Part shown: positions 8,752 to 20,470 of the stretch, piece by piece | Layout of the letters: each line of letters opens with the position of its first letter | Numbering within the stretch: the stretch's first letter is position 1 | Assembly (NCBI GenBank): GCA_009829735.1 | Contig: CM020620.1 | Coordinates: 7,394,545 to 7,458,544 of the forward strand | DNA: 64,000 nucleotides | DNA from: Pyropia yezoensis | Taxonomy: Eukaryota; Rhodophyta; Bangiophyceae; Bangiales; Bangiaceae | Direction: 5' to 3' | Translations under genes and position numbers: made by a program | The notes under the pieces: model-generated | What the model was told of the DNA's origin: nothing | Database searches by the model: none | Seen by the model: only the letters and a program-made list of their open reading frames with translations

Positions 8752-10272
8752 ATGGCCACCCACCATCCCGGAGATCTGGGGGCTTGGGAGGTGTCCGACG
8801 GATCGCGCGACGAGGCGCGCGCCGCCGTTGTGGCTTCGCAGCTGTCTTTGTGCCGGCGAAAGCACTATGTCGCTCTGTCGGGTGCTATTGCGCGGCGCCG
8901 ACGTCGGGGCGGATCTGTCTCAGGCCGCCGCGCCAACAGGCGTCGCGAGTTTGACGTCGGCTTTCGTGGCATCCAGCGGGACTTCTTCGGCTTGGATGGC
9001 CATCCTCCTGTTCATGGCGAGCAGCACTTTGAGATGCGCTTTCGCGTGCCCCGCAACGTGTTCATGGAGGTCTAAAATGACGTCAAGGATCTCCCCTACT
9101 GGAAGAGGTCCACTCACGCAACAGAGCGCTCGCAGGCGTACGGGCTGCAGAAGGTTGTGGCCGCTTTTCGCGTGCTCGCATATGGCGAGGCCGCCGATCG
9201 GCCTGACGAGTACTTGCGCTTGGCCAAGTGAACCACCGCCCTGGCCACACAGATGCTCGTGGACCACATCGTCGACAACTACGAGGATTCTTATCTGCGG
9301 CCGCCCACCAACGCGGAGCTGGCCCACATCCTCGACCGTAACGAGCAGCGGGGCACGCCGAGGTGCATGGGGAGCATCGACTGCTCACACGGGGTGTGGC
9401 GGATGTGTCCGAAGGCGCAGGCCGGGCAATACCAGGACTACAAGAAGCGGCGGTCGGTGGTAATGGAAGCGGTTTGCGATGAGGATCTCTACGTTAGGCA
9501 TTTTTTTGTGGGGGCGCCCGGGAGCCACAATGACATTAACGTGTGGGGCCAGTCGCCGTTATGCATGGACGTGATGAGCGGGGCGTGGCCGCCTGATATT
9601 TTTGAGTTTCCACTGAACGGCCGCAGTGGTCGTTTGTTGTTTTACTTGGCTGATGGCGTCTATCCCCATTTCCCCGTTTTTGCGCGCCCGTTCTCTCGCG
9701 CCGCCAACAACACCGCGAAGAAGCGCACGTACAAACGGCTCCAGGAGGCACTGAGCAAGGACGTTGAGCGCCTCTACGGGGTCATGACGGCGCGGTTTCA
9801 TATCCTGCAACACCCAGCGAAGTTCCACAGCATGGACCGCATCATTCGCACCGCCAAAACCGTCGCTATTCTACACAACATGGTCGTCGTCCAGCGACGC
9901 GACGGGTACCTTTCCCGGCGCCGCATGAGCGACGCATATGGGGTCCCTGGGGCTGCGGCGGCCGCCGTGGTGGTGGCGGAAGCCGCGGCGGCGGCGGCGG
10001 CCGCGGCAGCGGCGGCGGCGGCGGCGGCCGACGACAACTCAGCCGCGGAGCGGAGCGACCAACCGGCAGCTGGCGGACCTGGCAAGCGTTCCGAAGATGG
10101 GGGTGTGGCGGCCACGGGGAGTGCCAACCCGACTGCCGGCCGCCCTGTCGGACGTGCTGGAGGTGGGAACGGGGCGGCCGCTCCTGGAAGCGTTCATTCA
10201 GCACATGGCGGAGCTGCCGCCCGGCCGGTAGGCGCCGGGAGAGGCAGAGGAAGATGTGGAGGTGGATGTTGA
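8752..10272 (+). pseudogene. PIF/Harbinger-type DDE transposase, broken
   Basis: Transposase of the PIF/Harbinger superfamily (plant-type DDE nuclease). The frame starts at ATG 8,752 with 'RRANRRREFDVGFRGIQRDFFG', the usual Harbinger entry motif. The nuclease follows, with D in 'GSIDCSHG', then 'DYKKRRSVVMEAVCDEDLYVRHFFVGAPGSHNDINV' (shown only as landmark motifs DYKK and GSHND), D in 'LADGVYPHFP', and E in 'VERLYGVMTARF'. The tail is poly-Ala and Gly-rich. The single frame holds two premature stops, TAA at 9,073-9,075 and TGA at 9,229-9,231. The first replaces a residue that is Tyr in the related fragment F at 26,080-26,421. The copy is therefore dead unless those codons are spliced out, for which I see no splice sites. 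Its expected DNA-binding partner is the SANT-like gene on the opposite strand. Confidence 0.88.
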
Positions 10273-11849
10273 GGCGGACCAGGCGGTGGGGCCGCCCGGA
10301 CGGTGAGTGTCGAACGAGGCGCAGGGGCAGGGCGTGGCGCCGGGCGAGTTGGGCGGGTCGAGGGTGGTGGTGGTGCTGGTGCCGCTCAAGGTGCACCAGC
10401 CGATGGGGGTGGGGCAGCAGGCGGTGGTGGGTCTGGGCGCGGCAGCGGGCCAGGTGGTTCAGGCGTGGTGGGACTGGGCGCGGTGGAGGCGCGGGGGGAG
10501 GTCGATAGGACGGCCGCTCGGCCGCCGTACAACGGCGGTCGGCCGTGCGCCGCCCTGTTGAGCACGAGCGCCTGCGCGTGGACCTGATGGAGCATGTGTG
10601 GACGCACGAAAGGCGCGCGCTGGCTCCATATCTTCATCGGCTTCGCATGTTTACGCCGCAGCCGTAGTGTAGCGCGTGAGGCGCATGGAGCTAAAGGTTT
10701 TTTTTTCGCCTACGTGTTTTTTTTTTTCCTTGAATAAGAAGCGTACGCTCTGACACACGCGGCCGGTCGGGGTCGTCCGCACAGCCCATGTGAGAAAACG
10801 CCGGCACATACAAGGAAGGCTCAGAAGGCTTGCCCGGCGGCCGCCGCCGCCGGCTGTGTACGAAAGCGCCGGCCGCCGCGCGAAGGCGCTTGCGCGCGTA
10901 AAGTGCGCCAGCCACAGGCGGCCAACTTAGGCTATGGCGCCGCCGGGCGGGCGCGGCGGCGGGCCGTGGGCATCTGCAGACTTCTGCCCGCCTGCCACCG
11001 CCTCCGACATCGTGTGGTCTGTGGCTGGCCCATACTCGCCGCCCAGAACCGCCGCCGCGGTCTACCGTCGCCAAGGGCGGCCGTTTCAGGCCACCGCCGC
11101 GCAGGCGCTGGGCAAAAGCCGCTGCCGCGGTTGGCCCGCTCAGTCAAGCGGCCTCCTAAAAGCCAGCGCCGCGATTGGCCATCGCCCAAGCGCGACCGGC
11201 GGCCGGCTAAGGCGGCCGCCCAGGCGCGACTGGCGGCCGGCCATGGTGCGTGCCTGGGTGCGGCTGACGGGCAGACGCCCAGGCAGCCCCCGGCGACCGG
11301 CTAAGGTGCGTGCCCGGGCGCAGCTGACGGGCAGACGCCCAGGCAGCCCCCGGCGACCGCCCGGGTCGCCGCCGCCGCCGTGGCTGTGCACCAGGTGCGG
11401 TGAGCGGCCGCTTTATAGCGGCCGCACTGAGGGTGCGGTGCCCGTGTCGCCGCGCACCGGGTGCGGCGGGCGGGCGCCCTCCCACCGTCGAGCGCGGGCA
11501 GCGAATCATGGCGCACGAGAGGGGGGGGGGGAAGGTAGCTCGCAGCTGCCCGCACTCTGGGTAGGATGGCGCACACAGGGCGTATGTGCCTCGCGTGGAC
11601 TCCTTTTTTTGACAGGTCTCTGTAGACAGAAAAGACGTGAGGTGCATTGTGCAAAGGTTTATGGCAGAGAAGCATGCATGAAACAAAGTCTACGCCCGAC
11701 ACCCAGTGATGATCACAGATGAAGACAAGCAGCAAGACGTTCAGGACAAAAGCAAAACACCAACAAAAAAAAAGAGCGCTCGACAGACACAGAAACACAA
11801 ACCAGGAAAAAAAGAGAGACACCACCGGCACAGCAAAGCCACAAACCCA
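10273..11849. other. Gene-poor interior of element E with a 60-bp direct repeat
   Basis: No gene supported. GC-rich sequence between the convergent transposase and SANT-like genes. Two copies of a 60-bp unit containing 'agctgacgggcagacgccca' lie at about 11,242-11,359. A poly-T patch sits near 10,690-10,730 and an A-rich patch near 11,745-11,820. These could serve as 3' ends for the two convergent genes. Confidence 0.5.
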
Positions 11850-12914
11850 TCAAAGGTACAGGTCATCTTCGTCTTCGTCCTCCTCCAGGTCCTTCACGTC
11901 CCCAATGAGGGTCCCAAACTCATTGTCGTCGTCAGGCACATTTCCAAAGCCGTCATCGTCCTCAGGGTCCTCTGACCCAGACAGGGATGGTGTGGGAGAA
12001 ACGAAAAGGCCCGCCCGCTTCGGCCCTTTACCCTTGCTGCTGCGCTGTGCAGCAAACTGCAGCTGCCTCGTGACCTGCGCCCGACGGCCGAGCGAGAGCA
12101 AGGCAGCCGCCGAGCGACCGCCCGTCACGGCCGTCGTGATGGACATGGCGCCGGAAGCAGACATGTGGGGCGCCGGCGTCGCCACAGTCCGCTCAGCGGG
12201 CGCCGCAAATCGGCGCAAAGTCCGCGGTCCAGCCGTGGCCGCAGATGCAGCCGCCGCCGCCGCTAGAGGCCCCCTCCCCAGTCCGTACCGCACCGGTGGT
12301 GCGGGCGCCGGTGCCGGGCGACGTGGTTGTGCGGGTAAGGGTAGGACACGCGGTTGCGCGGCCGGGCGCGGCGCGACGGGCGGCCACGAAAAGTCGACAA
12401 CGGGCGAAAGGGGAGGCGAACCCGGCGGATGGCTGCCGTCAGGGAGCGGCAAAGGGAGAAGCGCAGCAGGGGGGGCCGTAGGTGGGGGAGTACTGGCGGC
12501 GGCCACAGCCCCGGCGGCCTCTGAAGAGCGGCCTCCTGGAGCGCTTGAACCCGCAGCGGCCCCGACGACGGACGCCACCGCGGCCTGCCCAGCAGCCGCG
12601 GCCACTGCAGTCGTCGAGGCCACTGGGGCGGCCGCCCCCCCCCCGCCCCCCCCCCTCCGCACGCCCCCTCCCCTATCTGCCCCCCCTGCACCGGCGGCCG
12701 CCCCTGCGGCCGCCCCAGAGCTCAGCACATTGGCTCCTTCTGCTTCATGTACTTCCAGGGCAGCAGCTCGCGCAGAAGGGCCCGATAGAGCGGGCCCCGC
12801 CCCACCGGCCCCGCCGCTGTTGGCGGCCGCGCCCGAGGCGGCCGACCATTGTTGCGCAGCGAAGTGGGCCGCGATCAGTTCGTCGGCCTGCCTGGCCAGA
12901 AAGTCACGGAAGCG
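11850..12914 (-). pseudogene. 3' part of Myb/SANT-like Harbinger partner gene (E), separated by U1
   Basis: Open frame whose first residues, 'FRDFLARQADELIAAHFAAQ', continue the frame that stops at 30,192 on the other side of U1. Taking out U1 and one copy of the AGCG duplication joins the two sides in frame with no gap (…DEPR then FRDFLARQ…). The rest is Ala/Pro/Gly-rich linker and then an acidic C terminus ('DLEEDEDEDDLYL'). Charged tails of this kind are common in transcription-factor-like proteins. The seamless junction is the best evidence that this low-complexity frame is genuinely coding. Confidence 0.75.
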
Positions 12915-12928
12915 CACCGCTAGTTAAG
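12915..12928 (+). repeat. U1 left terminal inverted repeat
   Basis: CACCGCTAGTTAAG. All four U termini in the window fit CACC-N-CTAG/TTCG-TTAAG, and sequence outside CACC differs at each end. A shared subterminal motif GGGCATCCTGG (GGGCATTCTGG here) lies a few bases inside on this side and about 10 bp further in on the other side. Confidence 0.85.
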
Positions 12929-13269
12929 GTGGGCATTCTGGCTTTTGCTTACACCAATCTTTCCAGCAGACATGGAGGCCTGCCACTGGCTGGAGCAAAC
13001 ATTGGGGGCTCTTTCGTGCCCCCAATTTTTGGTCACCGCCCCACAGAGCCCGTGAGAGGGGGATGCGTCGCACCGGCGTCTTCCGCGCCCAGTTCTTGCG
13101 CATCCACGTCCTCATAGCACCCAGGGTCTGCCACCGGTGGTCGACCACCCCGGCCGCGGCGCTATTTTTATCTCTACCCCCTCACCGCTCACCCTGCCGT
13201 CCCCACTCCACCTGACCGATCACCCTGCTTTTCCGCCTCCCCCTGACTGTGCGGCTGTGGCATCGCCGG

Positions 13270-16182
13270 ATGGGTGAGCCGAGCGCCGTGAGTGGTCGAG
13301 CGACAAGGTGAGTGGTACCTTGCACCATGCATTTTTTTTTTTGCGTGCCGCTTTCCGTCTGGTGGCCATACTGCTTTACTGTTCTGGGTAATGTCCTGGC
13401 ACTGACGTGGACACGGTCTTTTTCTCTTGCTTTTTTACCGTGTCGTCTTGCAGCTCGTCCCTTCTTGAGATAAAGAATGTCTTTTCAAAGAAGGTGCTCG
13501 CGTTCTTCTGCACCCCCAGCGGCGGGGTGGTCCTCAAGCGGGGGGTTGGCCTCGAAAAATGGAGGCAACTGCCTGAGGCTGCGTAGACGGCCGCTGGTCG
13601 GGCGGTGGCCGCGCTGCCCGCAACGTTCTGCAAGACAATCCTGGGGCCGGATGGCCACGGCCTTACCCACGGGGTATGCGACCGGTGCTACCGCCAACCA
13701 AGGCGGGCACCACACCTCCCCACTTCCTCTCAACCAATGTCAAGGAGCAATGACTTGCCCCCCTCCCCCTACCCCCCCCCATCCCCAACCCACCACCCGC
13801 CCCCCATCCCCTTCCCTCCCCCTATTCCCCCCCCTCCTCCCACCCCCCCCCCTTCCCAACCTCTGCCCCCTCCTCTGACCCCCCTCTTCCCCCGAACCCC
13901 CCCTCTGCGAATCCCCTTCCCCTGGCTCATGCCCCGCCTGTCCTCTTTCGGCAGTTAGTTTAAAAAACTTTCAGGAGCGCGTGGTGCGCGCCGAGCGCCT
14001 GCTGGCGCTTGAGCGCGCGGCGGCAGTTAAGCTCCGCGAGGAGCTGGCCGCCGCCCTTGCGACTCCACCCGCTCCGATGCCGGACGTTAATGTCTTAGCG
14101 GTGGGTCAGGGCGAACCGGACGGGTCCCGCATGGTCACGGAATATCTTCGGAAATTACGGGCCGGGAACTTTTAAAATGACGCGAATGGACCTAATCTGC
14201 AATTAATTGTGGGCACGGTATTGCTGCGCACAACTCCATCTGAGATGTGGATCAAGCGGACGCTCGGTCGCATGGTGCATTACGTACGCATGCCTGTCGC
14301 CCAAAAGGCCGAGGTCAACAAGTGCCAAGAGAACCAGCGCCTGGCGTTTGGCCGGCAAGTGCTTGGCACGACTGGGGTTGACGGCACCTCTTTGTCCCCC
14401 AAGTCGCGCAAGGGGAAGCAGCCACGGACGCCTTGTCGGTTGTCAGTGGAGGAGCAGGTGGGGATGATCGCAACGGTTGGGGTCAGCTCGTCCCAGTACG
14501 ACAAAATCCGAAGCGGCTTCGGTGCTGCTGAGAGCGGCATGGCGAGTCTACCTGCTCTTCGCGCGAAGGGGCGCCGCCTTGAGGGCTTGGAGTCAAAAAG
14601 GTTGGTGGTGAATAGCACTGGTGCCCATCTGGCGGGTCTCCGCGACGCCGTGCAGGAGAAGGTGGCTGCGTTGTGGGATTCTGGCTCTTTCGTTGAGCGG
14701 CTTCTTCATGACAAGGAGGCTCAGCCAATTGCGCAGACAGACGTCTACGTTGTCCCAGCAGCGGACTCTGGCAGCCCATGGGCCGTCATCCATCCTCCGC
14801 AAATGATGGACGTCGAAGTGACGCTCGGTCTCGACAAGGGCGGTGATCCCAGCTCCGTCAAGATCGTAGCTTCCATCATCAACCAGCGCAAGCCGAACAA
14901 GCTTGAAAACACGATTCTGGTGGCTGTCTACACTGCCAGCAAAGACAAGCATGAGCAGGTGTTACCTATGCTGGCCGGTCACCTGCCGCAGATTGAGTTG
15001 CTGCTTAGGGATGGTGTCCTGGCTGGCGGTAGTCGGCGAGCCGTGCGTCTCTTCAGCGCGGGTGACTACAATGCCCTGTGTACTGTGCATGGGCACAAAG
15101 GGCCAAGTGTGACGATGCCCTGCCTCTGGTGCTGCAGCACAAGGGCTCCATGCGCAACAAACGCTGCTCTTGACGCCAAGTACGGCACTCTACAAGACGT
15201 GACGGGCGCCCGGCACCTGCGGCCACATTCCCATATTCTCGCCATGGAGGCGGCCCACGTACTTCCAGGACCGCTGCCCAGTGAGCAGCCTGTATCGAAG
15301 CACCTCTCCATTGAACGGCTTCCCCTGCTTAAAGGGGACCCGCGGCAGATCGTGCCTGTTCCCCTGCACCTTATTCTGGGAGCAAACATGCGCTTTCTGC
15401 GACTCTGCGTTGAGCTTGTGATCATGTGCACGAGCCGAGAGGTAGGCAAGACCTACGCCGAGGGACTTGCCGAGACTTTGAGGCGGTCTGTACGAGTTCA
15501 ACCTTCACCGTACCACGGGGGCATCTTCATCGGCAAGGACTGCCACACCATCGCGGCAAGAAGGGATGTTGTGGTGCACACGCTCCTGGGAGTGGTTCCT
15601 GACGCCGACTACAGGGCGGTCAAGATGGTTTGGGATCTGTGGGGCAAGGTGAGGAGGACACTTAACCCAGCGGACACTATCGATGAGGAGGAGATCAAGG
15701 CCTTTCGCTCCAACACGACCGCCCTCGTGACCTGGCTCAAGAACAAGTTCCCGTGGTTTAATGTTTCTCCTAAGATGCACATCCTCCTCTTCCATGCACC
15801 TGACTTCCTGGAGCGGTTTAGAAGTCTTGGGCTCTACGGTGAGCAGGCCATTGAGGCGTGGCATGGCCACTACAATCAGAACGCGAACAAGGACACTGCC
15901 GAGACTGAGCTTCAGTCGGCGGCCAAGCTGGTGCGGGACAAAGCGCTGGCGAGAGAGGCTGGAGACTGGAGACCAAATAGTGCTACCAGGAGAAGGCCCG
16001 CGAAGCCTGGAGCGAGGTTGGCGACCAAGGCCGGCGACAAGCGGCTCCGCGAGAACAAGGAAGGTCTGCTGCACAGCGACGCCGTGTTGGAAAAGAGCAT
16101 TCATGATGGATCGCGGTGGGCATCGTCCGTCTACGAAGAGAGCCTCCGGACTACGTCTGTTTTTCTCGCGGGCTTAGCGTAA
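13270..16182 (+). pseudogene. U1 transposase, N-terminal zinc finger plus DDE-like core, damaged
   Basis: Exon 1 is 13,270-13,307 (donor GTGAGT) and exon 2 starts at 13,454 after TTGCAG. The join reads MGEPSAVSGRATSSSLLEIK. Exon 2 encodes a zinc-finger-like module (C-x2-C, then 'FCKTILGPDGHGLTHGVCDRC') and a long Pro-rich stretch, probably partly intron. A coiled-coil piece follows at about 13,975-14,170. The main body, to 16,182, has candidate catalytic residues in 'LGLDKGGDPSSVK' and 'SAGDYNALC', a zinc-binding 'PCLWC', 'VPLHLILG', 'SPKMHILLFHAPDF', and E in 'YGEQAIEAWHGHYN'. This order (D, D, Cys/His insert, E) matches the CMC/Transib-like transposases. U1 has an in-frame TAG at 13,584 and a first-finger Cys changed to Ser where U2 keeps CTPC. 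The body is about 97% identical to U2 in protein. A TAA at 14,173 is shared by both copies. Confidence 0.8.
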
Positions 16183-16707
16183 GCGCAAAGATTTTTGTAA
16201 GAGATAAACGGAAGAGACGTACCGAGAGTGACCTTGTTTGCAAGGCGCCATGTTGGAGGTGCGCTGGGCTGGGGCGCCCGTTGAACAGCTGCACCGGTCG
16301 CTCGGTGAGCACTTAGGACTCTCCCGCAGAGGGGAGGGCAAACAGGTCACATTGCTGACTTGAAGACGGGGTGCGACAGCAATCGAACTGTCGTCGAACT
16401 CCCGAAGTACATTCGTCGGCCGGCCTGATTCCACCAATGATACACTAGGATTTTCTCAGGGAAGGAACTTATGTATCAAGTAGATTGTTTCCCACTCAGT
16501 TGCGTCGCCCACTGCCTCTTCCATGCCAGACATTCTCCAACCTGCCGCACCCTGTCCAGTCGTGCCGACCTGGTGGGTGTCGCTCCTCCCCCCCATATCC
16601 CTTTCCCCTCTCTTTGTGCTTTTTCCCTCTCTCCTCCCCCCCCTGTCCCTGTCCACTCTTTCAGTTCTCCCCCTGCCCTCCGCCCAGTGCGTGGTCGCGT
16701 GCGCAGA
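16183..16707. other. Spacer between U1 transposase and second gene
   Basis: No gene. It includes a pyrimidine-rich stretch at about 16,580-16,680 and should hold the transposase 3' end and the promoter of the second U gene. I see no clear TATA box or other motif. Confidence 0.5.
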
Positions 16708-17614
16708 ATGGCGCAGTCAAACCACCGCAGCGCTGACGCCGAGCGTTGTACGAGGTGCGTCTGCGTCTGGGCTCGTACATGTAGCGTGTAGCGTGTGTTT
16801 CTCTTCCTTTCTCTTATCATGGGACAGAGTTATCGGGCAGTCACTGATGTGGATAATAATTCTCATTTTTCTTTCTTTGCAGCACCAAGCTTTTGCTGCA
16901 TCGCCGCGCCACTGCGGCGCCGACCCCCACAAGCCCCCCCCTGACCCCCCCGAGCCCCCTCCCGAACCCCCCGACCCTGTCAGGCGACGAGAGCCCCCCT
17001 CTCGTCGCCCCGCGTAGCCCGAAGGTGTTCGTATACGGAATTCCTCCGCGTCTCTGGGAGGCGCCTGGGGGGCGTGTTGTAGCACAATAGGGTATCCGCT
17101 ACACGTCCACTCTCAGGGAACATTCACCACGGGGGATCGGCACCAACGTCACCGGGAGGCCAAGGTTGCTGTCCTTGGAGCGCAAGCCACGGGACCAAGA
17201 TGGGAGCCCAAATGGGAGGGGTTGGTTGTTCTGCCTTGGCCGGCGGGGGATTCGCCGCCGGCCCCCTCGTTATAAACCCTCGGAGACACTACTAACTACC
17301 CTCCACCCCAAGATGCAAGTCCCGCTGGTCATACGTAACTTATAGATACCGTGACCAGTACGGACTCTCAAATTGAAAGCCAAGGATTAGAAGTAGCCCC
17401 CCCTAATATTAGGGTCACAAGACGGCCGACCATATTGCTACACGTGTGCGGAGAGGCTCCCGTCGCAGGCTTGCGCCGCGGTCGCGTGAGCCACTGCCGG
17501 CGCCGTCGGCGTCTGATGTGGGTTGGGCGCGGGGGGACCGGACCCCCCAAGGATGCTCTGTGACGCCCCCAGCGCCGAGCTCCCCCCTTTTTGACCTACT
17601 TCCAGCGGCACCCC
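16708..17614 (+). pseudogene. U1 second gene, unknown product, interrupted by solo LTR and by element B
   Basis: Starts at ATG 16,708 (MAQSNHRSADAERCTS). A 128-bp intron follows (16,755-16,882, GTGCGT to CTTTGCAG). Exon 2 is Pro/Thr-rich and contains 'SPKVFVYGIPPRLWEAPGG'. The solo LTR 17,078-17,442 sits in the frame. Beyond it the same frame resumes ('RRGSRRRLAPRSREPLPAP') with one unit of a repeat ending 'SVTPPAPSSPLFDLL', and is cut again by B. The end, 'LFDLPGTGCGDE', is at 29,700-29,746. I do not recognise the protein. The 'KVFVYGIPPRL' string is faintly like the start of exostosin-type domains ('VYDLPP'), but nothing else supports that. The same gene is in U2. Confidence 0.65.
17078..17442 (-). 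repeat. Solo LTR of family C in U1
   Basis: 365-bp LTR in reverse orientation, flanked by perfect 5-bp target duplications CGTGT (17,073-17,077 and 17,443-17,447), with no internal element sequence. It lies at the same base of U where U2 holds full-length C2. Its 5' half matches the C2 5' LTR (gtgaccctaatattag, seven Gs) and its 3' half matches the C2 3' LTR (ggacagc, gtagcggataccc). That is what recombination between the two LTRs of one element would leave. Confidence 0.92.
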
Positions 17615-18082
17615 TGTGGCAGAACCCTCTCCCACACGCGACACCCAAGTTGGGGCAGCGCACAAGGGCTGCCTCCCGTGTCGGAGGAACCGGAAGAAGT
17701 GCAAGTCGCACACACTCTATCCCTGTTGTGGGGCAATCCCCCCACTGACAAACAAGAAGATGGTGTGTGGTCCAACAGTTTCTTGGTCGGGACGGGGAAG
17801 CAAGGCCAGGCCCCGCTGTCCCTTCCCTTATCCTCCCAGGGTCCCCTCAGAATCTCGCCACTCAGAATCTCCGACCCCAGCACCTGCCCACCGGGCCACA
17901 CGAAAATTCAAGACGATAAATGCAGAAAACCCTCAAATCCAAGTTGGATTTACTACTAAGCCAACTATCCCAAACTTAGGGAATATGGCTCCAAATGCAG
18001 GGGGAGGAACGGGTCAGGCTAGTGGCCTGCCGCCCCTTGCATGGCACGCATTGCCCCCTACCTGGGGGTCAATACTGCCACA
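17615..18082 (-). repeat. Element B 3' LTR
   Basis: 468-bp LTR, the same family as 7,378-7,847, with TGTGGCA/TGCCACA ends. The purine tract lies at 18,083-18,099 (complement of 'ctcccctcttctcggtt'), next to the LTR on the element's internal side. Confidence 0.92.
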
Positions 18083-18230
18083 CTCCCCTCTTCTCGGTTC
18101 CGACCGACCCGGTCGGCCCTGCGAGGGGGCGTATAAACGCACGTCTCGGCGTTGGGGGCGCGACTTGCTGTCCCCCTGGTACGTAACGTGGACGTGGAGG
18201 CGGTCACGTTGACCGCCCCTCTTCTCAAGC

Positions 18231-20359
18231 TTGCCCACTCGGCAGCTTGCTCTCCCCGGCTCTCACTTACCCACCACCACCACATCCCCTTCACCTTCCC
18301 CTGGGCCGCCCCACGCTGGGGAGTCCACCCATCTACCCACGATCCGAGCCCCCCTCAACTCGAGGCGGGTCTCGTGCCGCTGTAGCCAGGGCGTCTCTCC
18401 CCAACTTGGGGAGAGCCATGGCCACCCCGGGGGTGGAGACGGACTCCCTTGACGAACGTATGGAGGACACCTCCTACGGTGTGGCGCCCACCGAGACTTC
18501 CGCCGGGGGCTCCGCGGTCGCTCCGGGGGATGGGACTCCTGCGTCACCCGGCTTTGGGTTGACGGCGGGATCTCCCCCGGAGGCGGGCCGCGTCATCCCA
18601 CGTGAGGCCTTGGGGCGGTGGTTTTACCCCGCTCGGCCTCTATGAGGAGGGGTTCACTGTTCTCCGCTGTGACCGACTTGGCACAGCGATGAGTCGGGTA
18701 TGGGACCGCCTACGGGAGAAGTTCCCCCGTAGGGTCGGGTTCCCTCCCGGCTTCAGGACGGACCAGTTTGCCTTCCTGGACGATGAGGAGGTCGAAGACG
18801 TAAAGCGGGCCAAGGCCATGGTGGACCGCGGGGGAACTACCCCGGGTCCCGGCGACGTGCCGACCTTTACTTGGGACGCGGTGACAACTCGCCCCCCGTA
18901 CCTTGACGAGGCCGATCCGCACACTCATCACTTTGATGTGCGTATGGAGAAGGACTACCGGCGAGGTCCCTACTTGGTGACCTCGGCTCAACTTGAGTTT
19001 CCGCAGCAGTCCGCTGCCTGTAAGGAGCAGTACTACCCGAAAAAGCCCGAGTGGTGGCCTCAAGTTGAGGTCCCCTACGGGTTCCCTGCGTTGCTGCCAC
19101 GGTTGCTTGACCACTTGGGCTCCGTCATGTTGACGGCTAGCCCAGATCACCTGGTGAGGCCCATGTGGGCCACCCTGTGGCTCCTCGAGGTCATGTCGAC
19201 CTGGGTGTCCTGTGTGCAGCGGCGCGGGATGCTCTGGCATCTTCCCCTTCGGCTTATCCAAGGTTTGGAACAGCTCACCCCTCACCTAGTTGCTGAGGGG
19301 TGCTCATCAGGACAACTCTCTCTACTTGAAGAGATGCTCGGCCTCCACATGTTCATCGAGTGGGAGAGCATTGAGCACAAGTTGCGCCGCCCCACTCGTG
19401 GGCCCAAGGACGATGGCGCACTTCGCCAGTTCGTATGGGTCGCTCGTGAACTTCACGACGGCCGTGTGGTACTACGAGAGGGGTTGGGCATTGGGGACTA
19501 CCCGTATGCCCCGGGGGTGGATCGCCACACTGCGCCACCCCCGGACAAGGCCATAGCGATGGCCGTGCCTTCTCATGATGACCACATGACTCAACCCACT
19601 GCGGGGGCCCCGAGTAGGGGTCGCAGTTACAATTGGGCACCGCCACCTCGGCGTGCCCCTCCGCTTCCTCCTGTTCCCTACCAGCCGCACGGGGACATCC
19701 CGATTAGCGTGGCTGTTGAGTCTTCCACCCCGGTCTCCCCCAACTTTGGGGCCACCCTTCTGGCGGTTTACCCCAAGTTGGTGTTACCGGCCACGCCTCT
19801 GACTTCAGAGATGATGATCACCACGTTGGTGCGCACCATCTCTTGGTTGGCCGCGTCGACCGCAACCCTTCAAGTTTCCTAGTCTCCTCAAATTGAGGAG
19901 CGCGTTCGTACTGCGGTGGCGACCGCGAGTTGCGAGTTGGTGGCGGAGTTTATGACGGCCGAGTTGGCTCGCATCGGGGCTATTATGCCCCAGCCAGCCC
20001 CACTTGGGCGTGGCAAACGTCGTGCAAGCCGGGCATACTCGCCACCTCGCCGTCGTCGCCGACGCTCACGGCGCTCTCCCTCCGTGTCGGAAGACGAGTT
20101 GTCTTACTCCTTCTCGGAGTCCTCCAACCCGTCAGAGTCGGAGTCGGTCCGGCGTCTGCGTCGCCAACTTGCGCGCAAGACTAAGCAGAAGAGCAGCCGC
20201 GGTCGTCGCCACTTGCGCGACCGTGAAGGGCGCGACGGTTCCGACTTGGAGCCGCGGCCCCCGCCGACTGGTGGGGAGCGTTATCGACGTGGGTCTCGCC
20301 GCTCGCCTCCACGTGAGGGCGAGGGCCGTGGTATTGGAGAGTCTAGCATGCATGCCTAG
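18231..20359 (+). pseudogene. Element B antisense gene region (homologue of 5,096-7,210)
   Basis: Copy of the unknown antisense protein, running against B pol. It keeps the same order: an N-terminal region starting near 'MATPGVETDSLDERMEDTSYG' (18,418), the core with 'LLDHLGSVMLTASPDHL' and 'CVQRRGMLWHLP', and the Arg/Ser-rich tail ending at 20,359. The region is broken in this copy. Most differences from A leave the protein little changed, which supports it as a real gene of the family. Confidence 0.75.
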
Positions 20360-20470
20360 TTTGCAGCTGCCCTTGTTGTGAGAGTGTGAGGGATAGGGCC
20401 GTAGTTAAAAGCCACTCTGCGTACCACTTCGACTTGAAGCACTCTCTTGGCACTGCTACTCGGCCTTCCC

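Noticed and set aside
9073-14178. Shared stop read-through signal TAA-AAT-GAC in E and U transposases
   Set aside because: The strings match, but in E the stop replaces a Tyr codon seen in fragment F, so it is most simply a nonsense mutation; two unrelated cases do not make a signal.
16990-17077. Exostosin glycosyltransferase fragment in U ('KVFVYGIPPRL')
   Set aside because: Only one short motif matches and the following sequence is low-complexity; noted as a possibility only.
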